A program made the translations under genes and the position numbers. Under the pieces are notes generated by a model that ran no database searches, was not told the DNA's origin, and saw only the letters and a program-made list of their open reading frames with translations. Below, piece by piece: positions 1-13,810 of a DNA stretch of 64,000 bases. Each line of letters starts with the position of its first letter. Within the stretch, counting starts at the first letter, position 1. This stretch comes from Cercopithifilaria johnstoni (Eukaryota > Nematoda > Chromadorea > Rhabditida > Onchocercidae). The stretch covers positions 1 through 64,000 of the forward strand of contig CAKAEH010001174.1 of assembly GCA_916381525.1 (NCBI GenBank), read 5' to 3'.

Positions 1-2441
1 TAAAATTTTAATTTAATTTCTGAAAAAAAATTCTAAAATTTTTAATGATTATTTAGGCCGATATTCATCCTTTAATAATAATAATAGCTGAAATGCTATT
101 ATTATTATGATATTTGATATTTGAATGAATATCAGAAATTGATATTTGAATGAATGAATTTTTGAATGAATATCAGAAATTCTGATATTTGAAATATTTA
201 AATGAATAGCAAAAATTGAAAAATTAAAATAAATCTGCTAATTACATCATACAATTGTTAATAACATATATTGATAGCTCTTAAAAGAATTCCTTTAATC
301 TATATGAATAGTTTAGATATAATTCAGATAATTCAGATATATCAATGAAAAAATGTTAACAATACTAGTAGTATAATAAGTATTATATTTCGGTACTATA
401 TTAACAAAAATATAATGCAATATAATGATTATTGGAAGATACTAATAAAGTATAATGCTAACAAATAGATTTAATGATCAGTTGCTATTACGTGATATTG
501 TCAGTATTAAATTTATGAATTCAATATTTGTTAATGGGATAATACAATGATAATAAGATGATATGAGCTGATAAAAATAAGTCAAATTTTGATGCGATAG
601 TAATAGAAGATAGAATGAAGTATAATGCCTACCTTATTATTTGAATTATGTTCCATATCAAATTTCCGATTAATTCATCACTTACAATGATGGGAAAAGT
701 ACTCTTACTCCAATAGTTACACTGAAATAATATAAAATCTACCAGAAAGTTATTTTAGAGAGAAAATTTTCAATTATATTAAGAAGCTTCTTCTCCTCGG
801 TTATCTATGTGTGTGTGAATGAAAAGTGTTAAATTTTGTGGCTTTAAGAAATAATTAAACTAAAAGCTTCTACACATTGATAGGATGTATCTTTTCGGTA
901 AGAAAACTAACTTCAATTACGAGCTACTCAGTTACTTAAAGTATAAGGAAAGTTGAATTAAAATATATCCTAATAATATCTCTTTCCTCAAATCAATTAG
1001 TTAATCCCAGTTGTTTTTAATTTCCTTCTTCAAAAGTATTACTTTGCTGATAAGGCGAGAAAGCCAAATGGGATAAGTGTGATGATTTTGAAAAGAAAGA
1101 TAAATTTAATTATCAAGAGAGTTCTATTGCTTTTAAGAAAATGATGAGAAAATTTTTGGTAAATTTTGTTAAAACAAATGCATTTCTTACTTTTCAAAAT
1201 AACAAATAAATATTATTCTTATCATTTTGTGAATTAAATTTCACTAAAATATATCAAATCATATGATATTTAAATGATAAATATGATAAATATAAATCAT
1301 ATGATCATATGATAAATACAAAAAACATATTGAACGATAAATAACATTCTAAATAATTAATTATGAGAAAACAAAACAGTTAATTAGAAACCATTAACAT
1401 TCTTATCAGTTGTATTTTGATAAAAAAAATTCATATATATTTAAATCATATAGCTAAGCTTCATTATATATCATTAGTTATTTGATAATTATTAATTTGT
1501 TAGCAAAGATATACGATTTGATTATCACAAAAATGTTGTCAGTATCGTTTGAAGTGAAGAAAATGAAAAAAAAAGGGAATGAATAAAGATCTTCTTATAT
1601 GGCATTTATACTAATTTAAACTAATTAAATTAATTAGTTATCATTACAGTACAGCTAATAAACATATGTAAATATACGGAAATTTATAAATAAACTTTAT
1701 AAATAATCGTATATAATGAATTACAAATATACTATAAATAATTTATAAATAAACTGCAAATAAATTTACCGGAAAAATAGATAAATAACCGGAAATTTGT
1801 AAAAAAAAAGGGAATGATAGAAGTTATCTGCAAATGGAATAAAGATCTTCTTATATGGCATTTATATTGGCATTTATATTAGTATTATCAGCAATTAATT
1901 ATTTATTGCATAATCAAAATCACTCCGAATAATTTGCAAAGCATATTTTTATATAGTAAAGTAAACTAAAAAGTATACCATTTAAATCATTTGATTTAAA
2001 TCAGTAAAATCATTTGATTTTATCTAATTTATTAACTATTGATTGATTGACTGGATAGCAATCAGGTAATAAAAGAAGGGAAACTTTTTGAAATTCCTCA
2101 AATAATCATAATAAGTTTAAAAATGCAAAAAAAAGAAATTAAAAACCTGTTTTTATCATAAACTTATTCTTATCATAAACTAATGATCTGTATATTGTGA
2201 TAACAAATTAAACATCAAAATAATAATTACCTGAAATTAGAATTGCTGATAATTTCCTCATAACAATGAGGGAAAGAAAGACGAGAAATTTGTTATTATA
2301 AATGAATTTTTATTTTTTTGAATATTTCATACTAAATTGAATTAATAAATAGAAATTACATTAATTTCAAAATCAACAAGTAATTCAAAATTTTGTTAAG
2401 AAATTAACAAATTTTTTACTATTAATGAAATGGAAGTGAAG

Positions 2442-2483
2442 TAGAGAGAGAGAGAGAGAGAGGGAAAGAGAGAGGGAGAGAGA
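2442..2483. repeat. (GA)n microsatellite
   Basis: An interrupted GA run (GAGAGA with GGGA interruptions). Similar GA runs occur at 4135-4151 and 5347-5376. Confidence 0.9.
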
Positions 2484-5009
2484 AAATTATAAAATACTTA
2501 AATATAATTTTAGAAGAGGAAAGAGGTATGTAAAAATTTTTTTTTAAATGATCGATATTTAAGTATCAAAGTCCTTAATTTTTTATTTTTCAACATTTTT
2601 CAACAGCAATTTTCTCAACATTGTGTACTGCTTGCAACGAATATGTTTGTTTGATTTCCTTTTTTTGTTTATTTATTTTTTCTTTCCTTCGATACAATTA
2701 TTTAACGAATTTGTCAACAACGATTTATACATTTTCTCATATAGCTAAAAAGTTTTTTAGTAAGACTTATTTATGTTATATTGATTTATTATAATAACAC
2801 TAATTAATATCATTATCAATTAGAGTGAAATTAATACAACCAGATAAAACAATAACTTCATGTTTAAAGCATGAATTTATGCTAAGAATTTCAAAGAAAT
2901 AAATATATCCATATCATAAATATATTATCTGAAATATATATTAATTCAAATATTATCTGAAATATATATTAATTAGTATTATATTAACATTTTAATTTAT
3001 CGTAGAATTTAAATATCGGAATAAATCTTCAATTATTTTAGATATAAATAAAAATTTCCTTTTTCTGAAAACTTTCATAATATGCTATTTTACCTAAAAA
3101 TTACAACCATTTGAAATGGATGAATTTTTCTGGGGAGAAAACAAACAAAGAAAAAACTATTTATAGCTTCATCTGCCAGCTCCTTTAATGATACGATATG
3201 TCAGTAATTCCAACAATTATCCGATAATTATTTCAACATCATTCATCCCATAGTGTTCTTACGATTATTGTCTACTTTATAGTGAGGACATTTTTGTCAT
3301 GATTATATGTTAAGTTATGGGTTATGATTTGAAGAAGTTCAATTGGACATTTCTGATATTATAGAATTCCTGATATTAAATTCCAATTTACCAAATTCTA
3401 ATAGAATGCAATGCTCGACCTTTGACTTCTAATTAGATAATCTCTCTTCGGAGTAATTTTTAAACAAAGAGAAAAAACCCGTAAGATTTCAGCATCCGAA
3501 TAAGATAATAGATTAAAGCATAAGAAGTAATGAGTAGAAATGAATAAATAAACTGTCAAAGGTAACAGTAAATGATAAATGAAAAAAACCGGAAACCTAA
3601 TCATGGATCCGTAAAGATGAAGAAGTTATTTTCTGAACACAGAGAAAATGGAGTGATAACATAGAAAATGATAATGAAGAAAAAAGAAGACGGAGCATTG
3701 TAAAATAAAGAAAAAAAGGAAGAAAGTAGCATTGTAAAATGTAGAAAAAGAGGAAGTAAGTAGCATTGTTAAAATATTATCATCAGGAAACATGTTATGA
3801 CTGTAAATGTAAATGATGAAATTGCTCAGGTTTGCAAGTGTATCGGACAGACTACTACCGTACCGGTAAACCGATAACATCTGTTTTATGTTTCATGCAT
3901 TTCAAGAAAAACCGTGACAATTTAAGATATTGGAATTTCTAATATGCTGAATATGGAAATTGAAAATGGGTAATAGTAATGAAAACTGACAATCGTTCAA
4001 TTGTGAGACCTTAAATTAATTACTGGTACTTTGCATGAAATAATATCATGCAAAAAAGTAACAAGAAAATTGTGATAATGGAATTTTTGTTAGAGCAAAG
4101 TATAGGAGTGAAAAAAAAGTGGAGGTAATAAAAAGAGAGAGAGAGAGAGAAGAGTGAAGAGTGAAGAGCAATTTAGTATGATGCAATTTTAATACTGATC
4201 GTTATTCTGAAATTCTCATAGTAGAATGCAGATGACCATCAAATACTGTTGAATTATGCGTTATCATCATCATTATCACATTTTTTGACCATTGTGGACA
4301 ATTTCCTAAATTATACAAGAAGGGATGAGATAGTCTAATTCTTATCTTTTAACTTATCTCTCTAATAGTACAATAGAAATAGACAATCATTGCTAAGGAA
4401 ATTGTGCGAATATATGAAAAAGAAATTAAATATTTCCAATAATCATGAAATAATTCATTACCATATTATTATCAGTATATTTTTCATCTCATTGTTATCA
4501 TTATCAATATTTCCTTATCATTATCGTTACATTATTTAATATCCTATTAATTTCATACAAAGAAGTATATCATCATTATAAACAATAAATGAAATCATTT
4601 CAATGTTTATTTTTGATTTAAATTTTTTATAATATGAAAATTATAAAAATCATCTTCTAAAATTATCATTATTATATTAAAACAAATAAATAATGCATTT
4701 CCGATATCAATCAATTTCTAATGTTTGCTTTTTTTATTAAATAAATGTGAAGAATTTGCTGTTGCCATCGAATTCATATGAAATTTTCATACGTGATTTA
4801 CACGTTTTACACGTAATGAAATTTCATTCGTTATATAATAATACAAACAAAAACTGAAATAAACAAAAAATAAAAATTAGAGAGAAATACATGCATACAT
4901 ACATACATACTTTCAAATCAAATGCAATACATTACTTTGCGATCAGCAGGCATTGATGACACACGTTCGTCTGACGCATATCATTGCGTGTCTCTGTTTA
5001 AGGTATAGC

Positions 5010-5262
5010 ATATCATTATCATACACACACAACACACATTCACATACACATACACGTATGGCATATCACTATCATACACACACACATACACATAACATGT
5101 ATAGCATATCATTATCATACATATACATACAGCACATACACATACACATGTACATACACATACATATGCATATATACCCACATACATACACATATATACA
5201 TATACACACATATATACACATACATACATACACATACACATGTATAGGGAGAGACACATACA
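5010..5262. repeat. CA/TA-rich compound microsatellite
   Basis: A long stretch of alternating purine-pyrimidine (CACACA, ACATAC, TATACA). Open frames on both strands here (His/Thr/Tyr-rich one way, Cys/Val/Tyr/Met-rich the other) are artefacts of the repeat. Within it GGTATAGCATATCATTATCA-like segments recur three times. Confidence 0.9.
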
Positions 5263-5343
5263 CACATGAAGAGATTCTATAAATGGTAACGAAGAAAGAG
5301 AAAATGAGCGAGGAGGAATATAGTTATTAGCATATAATGGATG

Positions 5344-5377
<34 letters not shown>

Positions 5378-5499
5378 TTAGGTTACGAGCAATATTAGGT
5401 AATTGTTGATGATGACCTTTTTATGAAGAGAGGGAAGGATGGGAATTCATCATTTTCCTTTATTAGATAGGTGATAATGTGATACTTATCACTATTGTT

Positions 5500-5625
5500 A
5501 CCTTATCACCATCACCATAGGCAATGTGACTTTATCATTATTATTACCTTCATCATCATCATCATCATCATAGACAATGTAACAGTTATCATTATTATTA
5601 CCTTCATCATCATCATTATCACATC
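5500..5625. repeat. (CAT)n / ATCATT degenerate microsatellite
   Basis: Repeated CATCAT and TTATCATTATTATTACC blocks, duplicated around the word AGGCAATGTGAC / AGACAATGTAAC. This is simple-sequence expansion without coding evidence. Confidence 0.85.
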
Positions 5626-5723
5626 CATCAAAGCTATATTAATAATCTGGCTGAAAATGAATAATATTAAGCCTTGACCAAACGGAATCATTATAGTATC
5701 CTTGGATTCATATTTATATGAGT

Positions 5724-5764
5724 ATGTGTGTGTATGTGTGTGTGTGTGTGTGTGTATGTGTGTG
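5724..5764. repeat. (GT)n microsatellite
   Basis: GT dinucleotide run with TATG interruptions. Confidence 0.9.
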
Positions 5765-6910
5765 CGACAATTAATATATTCTAAAAGATAGAATAGAAAA
5801 TTGAGAATTTCTATTTTATTTTCATTTATAATTAATTGAGAGTTGGAAGCTATTTTTAAAAATTTAATATATTCAAGAGAAAAAGCCTTTCTTTAACTCT
5901 CTTTTAAAATCATTAAAATAGAAAATTAATTGAAAACGTTAAATTTAGTAAAAAGAATAAGAAGAAAAAAGTTTCCTTAAATGATGAAAAACTGGAAGGA
6001 AGGAAAAAAACAGAACGGTAATGATGTAGCATATGAACCGAACCGGTTTTCATCGTTCATTAAATCGGCCGGAAAGCAAATCATGATTTGATAAGATGAA
6101 GGAGAGATTATATTTGTATGTGATAGAAAGCGATCGGATCATGTAATATTTTTAATGATGTTTTTCTTATTTTTGAATCCATTTATTTATTTTACTTTTT
6201 ACCCTTTGCCCTTTTACTTTCTTATCAATAAATTTAATCTCTCTACTTCTTTTTTATCAACATCTTTTTGTATCATCTAGCCGTTTTTAACCTTGTCTGT
6301 TTTTATTTGGCTAAATTTAAAATAAATTCTTGTAGTTGAAATTTATCATTTATTTAATCAAAATATAAATGAATGAATAATACAGGTGTGATAATTTATT
6401 TTTGTAATGAACTATCGAGGCATTTATCAGTAATATTTGTATGCATTTTGGTGCAATCCCGCTTTTTCAATAAACTCATAAATAAATTATGATAAGAAAA
6501 TAATTAATGATAATGGTAAAAGATAAAATTGAAAATTTTTTTGTTAAATTAACCAAAAAAAATGTATGAAAGTTACAATCATTTATGATTACAATTCTGA
6601 TATTGCTCAAGTGATATAATCATATAAGTAATACTAGTAATATTTAGTTTATTCCTTCATATCATTTCAATATAATATTAATAAATATTATTATCAAAAG
6701 AATTAATAATCAACAATTGCTATGCTTTATTATATCATAGCATATCTTTCTGTTTGATTCAATTTTATAACATAATATTATATGCTCCTCAAATTAAATA
6801 TTTTTATATAAATAAAAATTGTCAGAAATGCAATAAGTGATAATTTACTATGTATGAATATTGTTTAGTTTTGTAATTTGTAAAATAATAATTAATAATA
6901 ATAAAATAAT

Positions 6911-6918
6911 AAATAATA

Positions 6919-6953
<35 letters not shown>
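6911..6953. repeat. (AAT)n microsatellite
   Basis: AAT trinucleotide run, preceded by degenerate AATAATAAA sequence. A longer pure (AAT)n run is at 33797-33870. Confidence 0.9.
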
Positions 6954-6954
<1 letters not shown>

Positions 6955-7476
6955 TTAATGATAAAAAATTTGTAAAATAATAAAATAATTTGTAAAATAA
7001 AATAATAAGTTAACTGTTTTGTAAATTCCTTGCATAATAATAATGAATCGATGAGGGAAAAAAACTTGATAATGTTTACAGGTATATTAACAGGTATGTT
7101 TTATAGTCTGCTTTAATAGAATTATAAAAATTATGAATTGTTTAGTTAAAATAGTTATTAATTTATTAAACAAATTATTGCATTATATTAAAAGTGAAAT
7201 GAAAACTATCATTTTTCTCTACAAATGTTTGAAATTTATCCCAACTTTTTTTTGTTTATTTGTTTGTTTGTTTGTTTTTTTTCTTTTTCAAGATATATTA
7301 ATGTTGATAATTTAAAAAATGATAAGAAATTAATCTTATCATTTAACGGTGCTAACATTTTCTAACATATCATCACATTGTGTTTTAGTAATTTTAGACT
7401 TAAGAAACTTCTGTTTGTATAATTTTAAATTTTCTATTACAGTTTATTTGAAATAAAAGATATGAGAGAAAATTAC

Positions 7477-7941
7477 TCTCCCTTTCCCTCTCTCTCTCTC
7501 TCTCTCTCTCTCATTTACTCTACTTTTTGGATTTCTTTTTTTTAAAAAAAATTTGCTAAATGTACTAAAATAAAATTAAATTACTAGAATAGCCTTGGTT
7601 ATTTTTCTCTCTCTCTTTCTTTCTCTCTCTCTCTCTCTTAATTTAATATCTGAAAAAGAAAACAAAAATATTTGAAAATATTTTCTAACCTTTTCTTCTA
7701 CCGTAACCATCATCGATGGATATGTTTTCGTTCAAATTGAATTAGCCCAAAGCTATTAGTAAATAAGGAAAGTGTTACTTACACCTTCGAAGATTTTTTA
7801 TATTCAAAAGATTCAGAAGCATTTTTACTTCTTTCAAATTATTATTAAATATTGAAAGGAAATTAAATTCCATTCTATAAATTCCACAAATTTAATTATC
7901 TGAAAACAAAGAAACGAAAATTACGAAAAAGAAAAATGATC

Positions 7942-7972
<31 letters not shown>
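7477..7972. repeat. Three (TC)n microsatellites within 500 bp
   Basis: TC runs occur at 7477-7512, 7605-7638 and 7945-7972, separated by A/T-rich DNA that also shows loose similarity (AAAAATATTTGAAA words). Confidence 0.9.
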
Positions 7973-7977
<5 letters not shown>

Positions 7978-8189
7978 TTTTTGCATAAAATATTTGAAAG
8001 AGAAAAATAAATATTTTAATTTTTGAATGCATCATTTACTTTGTTCTTTGATAATTTAAATATTTTGTGATAAAAATTTTTAGCTTAACGATCAAAAAAT
8101 TAATTTGAAATATTTCAAAAATTTATGTTTTCTTTTTGTTTTCAAAAATTTCTAATTAATCATTTTTATATTTGAGTCACAAAGAACGT

Positions 8190-8365
8190 TTCTTTCAATT
8201 ATGGCATATTTATTGAACTGGCAACAAAGTGTTCTTCTTTCAATTATGACATATTTATTGAACTGGCAACAAAGTGTTCTTCTTTCAATTATGACATATT
8301 TATTCATCTGGCAACAAAAGGTTCTTTTTTCATTTATGGCATATTATGGCACTGGCAACAATTTT
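8190..8365. repeat. 45-bp minisatellite, ~3.8 copies
   Basis: Units start at 8190, 8235, 8280 and 8325, each containing CAATTATGACATATTTATTG then CTGGCAACAAAGTGTTC. The first three are nearly identical and the fourth is degraded. The period is divisible by three, which is why an open frame spans it. Confidence 0.9.
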
Positions 8366-8561
8366 AGTTTGTTCATTTCATTCAAATTAATTAGAAATAT
8401 CAATTTAATAATGTTTTAAATATTTTTTAAGTGATAAATTTTTAAATTATTAATTTCATTCGGAAACTTCGTCGTTTATTAAAATTTCTATAAAATTGGA
8501 ATAAATGAAGTTATTAGCTAAAGGGAGAAAAATATTTAAAAAAGATCAAAAATTTCACTAT

Positions 8562-8673
8562 CATTCAATATCACTACCATTCAATATCGTCATCATTCAA
8601 TATCGCTATCATTCAATATCACTATCATTCAATATCATTATCATTCAATATTACTATCATTCAATATTATCAA
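8562..8673. repeat. 16-bp minisatellite, 7 copies
   Basis: Tandem CATTCAATATCACTAT-type units with single-base variants. Confidence 0.9.
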
Positions 8674-9268
8674 TATGTTTACAACCAAAGAAAACAATCT
8701 TCTAATTTAAGAAAAAGAAACGGCACATTCATGTTTACAGAAATGATTCATAAGATAGATTAAATATTAATTTTATGATTTATTATTTCTGTTGATTAAA
8801 GCGTAAATGAAATTATAACTATTACTTCGTTTATAATATTATCATATCTTCATAGGATCAATGAAGTTATTTCAATATAGTTAATCTTTTATGAATATTT
8901 ATGAAATTGTGATAATCTAAACTATAAATTACAACTAAGCCTCTAATTATAAAAATCTTGAATATGAAGAAAATAAACATCTAAATGAGAAAAAAAAAAA
9001 TGATAGTATTGGTTAAATGTTGATACTATAAGAAATCATAGAAATGATTGGAAATGATAAAGAGAACTGATTATGAATGTTATCATTAAATTTATTTACA
9101 TTTATAACACATTATTATTATTTTTGATTTATTTTTTTTTTCCTACCGGATGAAATTTCTTTTAAAACTTAGCTTCTTATTTTACTCTCATCGAAATTAT
9201 CACTTTGATTTGTTTTCGTACATTTGAGAAAAGGCCAAAAATTATGCAAATGATATTTTTGATACGAA

Positions 9269-9436
9269 GAGGATTTTTGTTGTAAAAAAGCTACAACGAT
9301 CTTTGTTGTAGAAGAGGATTTTTGTTGTAAAAAAGCTACAACGATCTTTGTTGTAGAAGAGGATTTTTGTTGTAAAAAAGCTACAACGATCTTTGTTGTA
9401 GAAGAGGATTTTTGTTGTAAAAAAGCTACAACGATC
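9269..9436. repeat. 45-bp minisatellite with internal palindrome, ~3.7 copies
   Basis: Units start at 9269, 9314, 9359 and 9404. Each carries GTTGTAAAAAAGCTACAAC and CGATCTTTGTTGTAGAAGAG. The internal CTACAAC / GTTGTAG complementarity lets each unit form hairpins. Copies are essentially identical. Open frames on the minus strand (SSSTTKIVVAFLQQK repeats) are by-products. Confidence 0.92.
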
Positions 9437-10011
9437 ATTTAATAAATGATTTTTCAAGCATTAACAAAATTATTAAATAATTTAATATTGCTATCGTAAA
9501 GAAAAATTAAACAGATGATATTGATCTTTTATCGCTTTTCTCTTATCTAAAGGAATCCATTGAAATGCAATATAATGTTGTATGGAAAAAATTTTTTTCA
9601 CAAAAAATTTATCATGATTTAAAAAACGAAAAATTTCATCAATCTTATTTTTGTTCTACGACAACCAGATAACTAACACAAACACAATGATATCAATATT
9701 TTAAAATTTTACAATAAATTCTTATTTTATTAGATTGTGCCTAACAAGTTAACAATATAAGAAGTATAATGATAAAATATTTTTATCAGTGATGAATTAT
9801 TTTAACAAACAAAAGATGAATAATTTAATGAATAACAATCATTAAATGGAATATTAATTTTTGATTATTTAGACGAATAAATATATTTTTTTTTAGATTT
9901 AATTGATTCACATAAGGTGTCAACAAAATAATAATGGATTAAAGTAATGTTTTTTTCGAACATCGATAAATATTATTTATTTATCTGTAATCAACATTAT
10001 AATAGTGCTTA

Positions 10012-10200
10012 AAAATTAAGTTCAGGATGATCATGATGAGTCTTTATCAACTTTATCCATTATCAATCATTATTATCTCATTTGATAAACATTATCCATA
10101 TTCTTTATTCAATTGAGATTGAAAGCTAAATTCAGGTTGATCAAAATGATTTCTTTATCAATCTTATCCATTATCAACCATTTATCATCCATACTCCATT
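10012..10200. repeat. Imperfect tandem duplication, ~115 bp
   Basis: Two copies share AAATTAAGTTCAGGATGATC / AAGCTAAATTCAGGTTGATC followed by TCTTTATCAACTTTATCCAT. Confidence 0.7.
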
Positions 10201-10538
10201 ATACAATGTTAAGGATATGGCTTCCCTGAAAATAAAAGATAATAAATTTTATTGTGATAAATTTGTTTTTATCAAAATTAAAATATTTACAATTAATTAG
10301 CCTGCATTGCATTTCAAAGATTGAAATTGATTTTTTGAAATTCACCTTTTTTTATCTTACCCATACTCTTACCTATTTATTCTAATTTAACTGATAGAAA
10401 TAATCGAATATAAATGTTAAATGTTGATGAAATTCTATACAACAATGATTTATCAATAGTTAAGATTTTATCAGATGAGTATGGGGCTGCAAGTTAGATT
10501 TGCAAACAAAAATCTGCACTATTACATTGCACTGTATA

Positions 10539-10793
10539 GTTGACATTGCAATTCATTGGAAAAGAACAAACCAGGTGACATTCACTCAATAGATAATAGT
10601 ATGGTTGACATTGCAATTCATTGGAAAAGAACAAACCAGGTGACATTCACTCAATAGATAATAGTATGGTTGACATTGCGATTCATTGGAAAAGAACAAA
10701 CTAGGTGACATTCATTCAATAGATAATAGTATGGTTGACATTGCGATTCATTGGAAAAGAACAAACCAGGTGACATTCACTCAATAGGTAACA
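10539..10793. repeat. 65-bp minisatellite, ~4 copies
   Basis: Units start at 10539, 10604, 10669 and 10734. Each contains GTTGACATTGCAATTCATTG, AAAAGAACAAACCAGGTGAC and TCAATAGATAATAGTATG with very few substitutions. A looser, possibly related block (TTGCAATGGAATTATTTGGG with AACAGG and CAGTTGACA) lies near 11650-11770, just upstream of the ShKT gene. Confidence 0.92.
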
Positions 10794-11952
10794 GTTAAAC
10801 GGTAAATTGTTTAAATTATTAAGTAAATAAAACGAATAAATAAGTAAATATTAAATGTTATCTTTGTTGAAAATGAAACACAAATAAATATTATTGGTTA
10901 ATATTCCTAATTATAAAATTGTAAACAAAAATTACAGTTGTAAACAAAATTTGCTACTTTACGATCAAATGCTAATTTATTCCAGGAAATTTACACTTTT
11001 TGTCATAATAATATAGTTAATAATAGATTAAAAGAAATGAAGAATTTTATAATTAAAATTTAAAAAAAATGTGTAAACAAAATTGAATGTAATTTATTTA
11101 GCAAAAATATTTAAATTTAAAAGTAAACAAACACATTGACAATTTCTTTCTGTACAAAATCTGAATTTATTCAATTTTAATAATTTCCAAAATTAAAATT
11201 TAGTAGTAAAAATGAACGAATAAAAGAAAAGAATATTTTTCTCATTTGTATTCTTTGAAGTAAAATTAGCTTTGCTATTTTTTTTGTTTAATTAAGAAAT
11301 TCATTAATTAAAACTTTCATTTATATTTTGTTTTTAAATTAACATAATTAACACAAAAGGAATTAATTTATTTTTAAAGTTTCCTTTGCTGTGACTTATA
11401 TAATTCGATGTGGAAATTAAATAATCATTGAATTTGAATATTGGAAACTTTATAATTTCAATTGGATGCATTCTTTAATTTATATTCGATAATCGATTTA
11501 GTATTAAAAATTATAAATAACGAATATAAATTTAAAAAGTAAAAAAATGTCGTTTTATGTAGTAATACACGAAATAAGTCATTTAATGATACAATTGTAT
11601 ATCGTTTTTATAAATTAATCCAATGGTCACTAAAGTCAACAAAAGTACAGTTGCAATGGAATTATTTGGGAAAGATAGAACAGGTAGTCAAGGTGAAATG
11701 GTTGTTGTGATAGGTCAGTTCCACTTGAAAAAGAATCAATTCAGTTGACAAAACTCCTTTAATAGCTATTCAAACAATATTATTTACGTGTATCATTTAA
11801 GATATAATGATGTCGTATTGCCATCATTTGCTACTACTCTAATGTTTGTCAACATTTAACGTGTTACAATGTTAGTTGTATCGCTAGTTAAATCATCTCA
11901 CAATAATCATTTTTCATTTTAATAATTACGAAATATTATTTGATATCAAATT

Positions 11953-11964
11953 TTATTATTGCAG
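11953..11964 (+). other. Candidate trans-splice (or 5'UTR intron) acceptor of the ShKT gene
   Basis: TTATTATTGCAG ends three bases before the ATG. A 3' splice site directly abutting the start codon, with no coding exon upstream, is the pattern expected for spliced-leader addition in nematodes. An ordinary 5'UTR intron is the alternative. Confidence 0.5.
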
Positions 11965-11967
11965 AAA

Positions 11968-13810
11968 ATGCGCTATCTTTTGGAGAATTGTATATTGCTT
12001 CTATTTTTATTTATCACTTCGTCAACTGTTGCTGAACGAAAATTTCCAATTATTTGTGTTGATAAATCACCGTTTTGCAAGCGAAGAAGCCATCTATGTC
12101 AAAGTAATGCATTTCGTAGTGTCATGCAATCACTTTGTAAGAAGTAAGCAGCATTGTATACTGTATATTCTAATATGTAAATTACATATATCCGTTTGTT
12201 TAAACGGATTTCATATTGATAAATATCATTGATAAATGACTTTCATAACTTTCATCATTGATAAATGATGAAAGTTATTTGTTGTAAATCGGAAAAGGAT
12301 TACAATTATGATGTAACAATATTTTGTTTGATCATATAAAAAGTTTTTATTTTGTTTGATCATATAAAAAGTTTTCATAAAATAGGAAATATTTTTGAAG
12401 GAATGAAAAAATGAGATAAGATCATAATCAATTTTACAGGACATGCAAACTATGTGATGAAAATACAAAAGAGAAAATAATAAAAGACGATCAATATGAA
12501 AATGAATCTGATGAAGGTTTCTGATATTATTATGTTTCAATAATTTAAATAATTATTATTTCAATAATTTTATTATTATGTTTCCTCAATAATTTATCAA
12601 TTCTGGGATCACATATATCTTCTATTCTATTACAAAATTACATTTAATTAATTTTAAAATTAGATTAGAGATTATGATATATCATACAATTCATATAAAA
12701 GATATATAATTGTTACACGATATTTACAGTTGCATAAGTAATATAAAATGAAGATATAATGATATTCAAATTATTTGTTAAGAAGTTATTGTAGAAGTTG
12801 TAAATGTGGAAGATGATGAGGATATAAATAATATTGAATATTCTGAATTCGAAACAACAACTGATCAAACGGAAAAAGAAACGGAAGAAGAAGTTACCGA
12901 AGAACATATAACAACTAAATTATCTACAACTATTCCATATTCTATAATAAAAAACTTAAAACAAACTATATGCATGGATTCATCAACAGATTGTCAAAGT
13001 ATTTGAATTTAATGAATATTTTAATGAAATTTTAGCTCAACATAACAATCATAACATAACAATCATAACAATCAATGATACATTGATGAACAAAATTTCG
13101 ATTGTTTTAGATTTATCTAAGATATTTCAATTAATTAATTCCAAATGCAAGAATGAATATGATTGATTGCTTTTATATTTTAATGGAAATTTATAAACAA
13201 TTTTAGGTAAACGATATTTATGCAGTGAACGAAGGTATGCACAATTGATGCGCAGAGAATGTCCGAAAACATGTAATTTGTGTCAACCAGGTATCTCCAT
13301 CAATCAATTTTTCCATGGAGCAATGAACTTTAAACTTTATATTGAAATTTGTTGTAATTTGAAAGAAAATAGGAACAGCTGAAAGAAAAATTACCTTTGA
13401 ATGTTTTTCATTTTCAATGTAAAAAAAATATCTTCGTAAAGATTCGAACAGTATATTTTATCATATTGAAGATCTTACAAATCAATCAATTTATGCATTT
13501 ATGAATATCGGACAGGTAAGAGATGTCCGGAAATATATGATGTATTTAGAATACTCAATTTTTTTCAATCTCAATTAGTAATTTCGATAAAAATTTCCCA
13601 AGTTTTTACGACCCTTTTAAAAATATTGATATCTTTTTGGATCGTTAGTCAATAACTCTATAATTTGTAGGTCAAACGATAATGCAGAATGAGATGAATA
13701 GATGGCGATGTCAGGATATAGCACCCCAATGTAGCCAATCGTTATGCGATCATCGAAGTTACCGACAACTTATGCTAACTTTTTGCAAGAAAACATGTTC
13801 ATTGTGTTAA
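11968..13810 (+). CDS. Secreted protein with three ShKT domains
   Basis: Five exons: 11968-12143, 12440-12516, 12795-12998, 13207-13290 and 13671-13810. All junctions are GT-AG and in phase, giving about 226 residues. The N-terminus (MRYLLENCILLLFLFITSST) is a signal peptide. Three six-cysteine ShKT modules follow: one split over exons 1-2 (CVDKSPFC to CKLC), one over exons 3-4 (CMDSSTDC to CNLC) and one in exon 5 (CQDIAPQC to CSLC, immediately before the stop). An acidic Thr/Glu-rich linker encoded by exon 3 separates the first two. ShKT domains are widespread in nematode secreted and surface proteins and act as disulfide-stabilised binding modules; no enzymatic domain is present. The start is chosen because it opens the signal peptide and lies 3 bases after an acceptor-like TTATTATTGCAG. 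Other family members fuse ShKT to tyrosinase, astacin or peroxidase domains, none of which is seen here. Target and role are unknown. Confidence 0.85.

Larger units (their letters stand above)
1..11952. other. Gene-free A/T-rich region with abundant simple repeats
   Basis: I find no convincing coding exon in the first 12 kb. Open frames here are short, run through microsatellites or minisatellites, and lack splice context. The region holds many TGATAA (GATA-type) words and short palindromes (for example around 1258-1320). A direct repeat of about 30 bases (GGAATAAAGATCTTCTTATA and onward) occurs near 1576 and 1838. Named repeats are listed separately. Confidence 0.6.

Noticed and set aside
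4953..5282. His/Thr/Tyr-rich (+) and Cys/Val/Tyr-rich (-) open frames
   Set aside because: Both are translations of a CA/TA microsatellite; no splice or start context.
9169..9457. Repeat-protein-like frames on the minus strand
   Set aside because: Produced by the 45-bp minisatellite, whose period is a multiple of three; two overlapping frames are equally open.
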